Source: an uncultured Bryobacterales bacterium
Lineage (GTDB): Bacteria > Acidobacteriota > Terriglobia > Bryobacterales > UBA6623
Direction of reading: 5' to 3'
DNA: 64,000 nt
NCBI GenBank assembly: GCA_951813605.1
Contig: OX638379.1
Span: forward strand, 6,088,062-6,152,061
The notes beneath the pieces were generated by a model that saw nothing but the letters and a program-made list of their open reading frames with translations, made no database searches and was not told the DNA's origin. Positions 63,300-64,000 of the stretch are shown here, piece by piece (the stretch's first letter is position 1; every line of letters begins with the position of its first letter). Position numbers and translations under genes: made by a program.

Positions 63300-64000
63300 C
63301 GCCAGAAGAAATAAAAGAAGGCCGTGCAGACAAGATCGGCACCGATCACCAAGAAGATGGATTTCACAACGGCCCCCGTGGTCGACCGCCCGACACCTTC
63401 CGGGCCGCCGGTCACGCGAAAGCCCTCCAAGCAGCCAACATGCACGATGATCGAGCCGAACACGAGCGCCTTGACAAGTCCGCTGACAATGTCGCGCAGC
63501 AGCAGGATCTCCGCCGTGCGACGGAGGTACATCAGCAGGGTCAGATCGAGCGCGAAGTAGGTGAACACGCCTCCGGCCAAGATTCCAGAGAACACACCTG
63601 CCACTGTAAGGCATGGCAGCATCGCCAGCATCGCGAGGTACTTGGGCGCTAGCACAAAGTCAATCGGGTCGACCGCCATCGCGCGTAGCGCGTCGACCTC
63701 CTCGGTGACCACCATAGTGGCCACCTCGGCAGAAATGGCCGAGCCGGACCGGCCGATCACGACTATCGCCGCGATGAGCGGTCCGAGCTCTCGGGTCATG
63801 CTGGTACCGACCAAATTGACGACGGCCTCCATGGCCCCGAACTTGCGCAGTTCCGCACCCGACTGCAGCGCCATGATCATGCCTGTCGCGCCGGAAACCA
63901 AGCACACGACCGGCAACGACCGGACCCCGATCTCAGCCATCTGCAGCGTCATTCGCTTCCAACGCAGGCGTCGCGCGCCAAACGGGTTGACGCGGATCGC
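63296..64000 (-). CDS. mlaE: MlaE-like permease (5' truncated by window)
   Basis: The frame continues past the window edge (residues IRVNPFGARRLRWKR before MTLQMAEIG), so at least the N-terminus is missing. About 235 residues are seen. The MlaE permease motif MIMALQSGAELRKFGAMEAV near the start and TRELGPLIAAIVVIGRSGSAI near the middle are characteristic. Five hydrophobic segments are visible. It forms the membrane part of the Mla transporter with mlaF and mlaD. Confidence 0.93.
   Translation of the reverse strand, partial: AIRVNPFGARRLRWKRMTLQMAEIGVRSLPVVCLVSGATGMIMALQSGAELRKFGAMEAVVNLVGTSMTRELGPLIAAIVVIGRSGSAISAEVATMVVTEEVDALRAMAVDPIDFVLAPKYLAMLAMLPCLTVAGVFSGILAGGVFTYFALDLTLLMYLRRTAEILLLRDIVSGLVKALVFGSIIVHVGCLEGFRVTGGPEGVGRSTTGAVVKSIFLVIGADLVCTAFFYFFWR

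Overview
This is a GC-rich chromosomal window from a Gram-negative bacterium. Outer-membrane and envelope genes are clear: an Mla-type lipid transport operon, a TolC-family channel, an outer-membrane barrel gene, FtsK and UppP. I see no rRNA, tRNA, CRISPR array or intact mobile element. Secreted Tat-type sugar isomerase and gluconate-dehydrogenase-like proteins, a GMC oxidoreductase, a secreted sulfatase, a PHP/DUF3604-like giant protein and a LarA-like protein together recall Acidobacteriota of the Solibacter/Bryobacterales type. That placement is inference from gene content, not from a database search.

Region by region: 0-9 kb holds the tail of a PHP/DUF3604-like gene, an amidohydrolase, miaA, a YeeZ-like epimerase, the reverse-strand ftsY-ribD-ribE operon and a full-length 993-aa PHP/beta-propeller protein. 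9-14.5 kb is gene-poor, with a decayed small gene, a sugar operon (rhaB plus a Gfo/Idh/MocA dehydrogenase) and an IS30 transposase remnant. 14.5-26.7 kb carries a PHP-type histidinol phosphatase, a PpiD/SurA-like foldase, a LarA-like protein, uppP, ftsK, glmM with a coupled membrane protein, a radical SAM enzyme and an aldo/keto reductase. 27.7-32.7 kb is a reverse-strand cluster: TolC-family channel, GMC oxidoreductase, gluconate dehydrogenase subunit 3-like protein and a small secreted protein. 32.8-40.4 kb contains truA, ispA, xseB, an amidase and a mannosyltransferase-GT2-DUF547 operon. 40.4-44.8 kb holds an amber-interrupted outer-membrane barrel gene, a small Cys-containing secreted protein and trkA-trkH.

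45.4-50.8 kb is a compact histidine operon, hisI-hisD-hisC-HAD phosphatase-hisB-hisH-hisF. It lacks hisG, hisE and hisA, and its HAD gene is a second candidate for histidinol-phosphate phosphatase beside the PHP enzyme at 14.5 kb. 51.2-54.5 kb has an ECF-type sigma factor, a probable anti-sigma protein and a Spy/ZraP-like periplasmic protein, then gpmI and a Nudix hydrolase on the opposite strand. 55.5-60.5 kb contains a sulfatase-sugar isomerase pair and the Dabb protein, metallophosphoesterase and tetratricopeptide-type protein. The window ends in the reverse-strand mlaE-mlaF-mlaD operon with a translationally coupled APH-fold kinase.

Most genes are housekeeping. I did not find an unmistakable new defence or biosynthetic system. 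The observations most worth following are the in-frame amber codon in the barrel gene at 41.07 kb, the kinase coupled to Mla, the C9 tract abutting the TolC-family start codon, the sigma/anti-sigma/Spy-like module, and the GMC/subunit 3 operon with an extra secreted component. Several stretches of 350-1,050 bp contain no supportable gene and look like decayed DNA.
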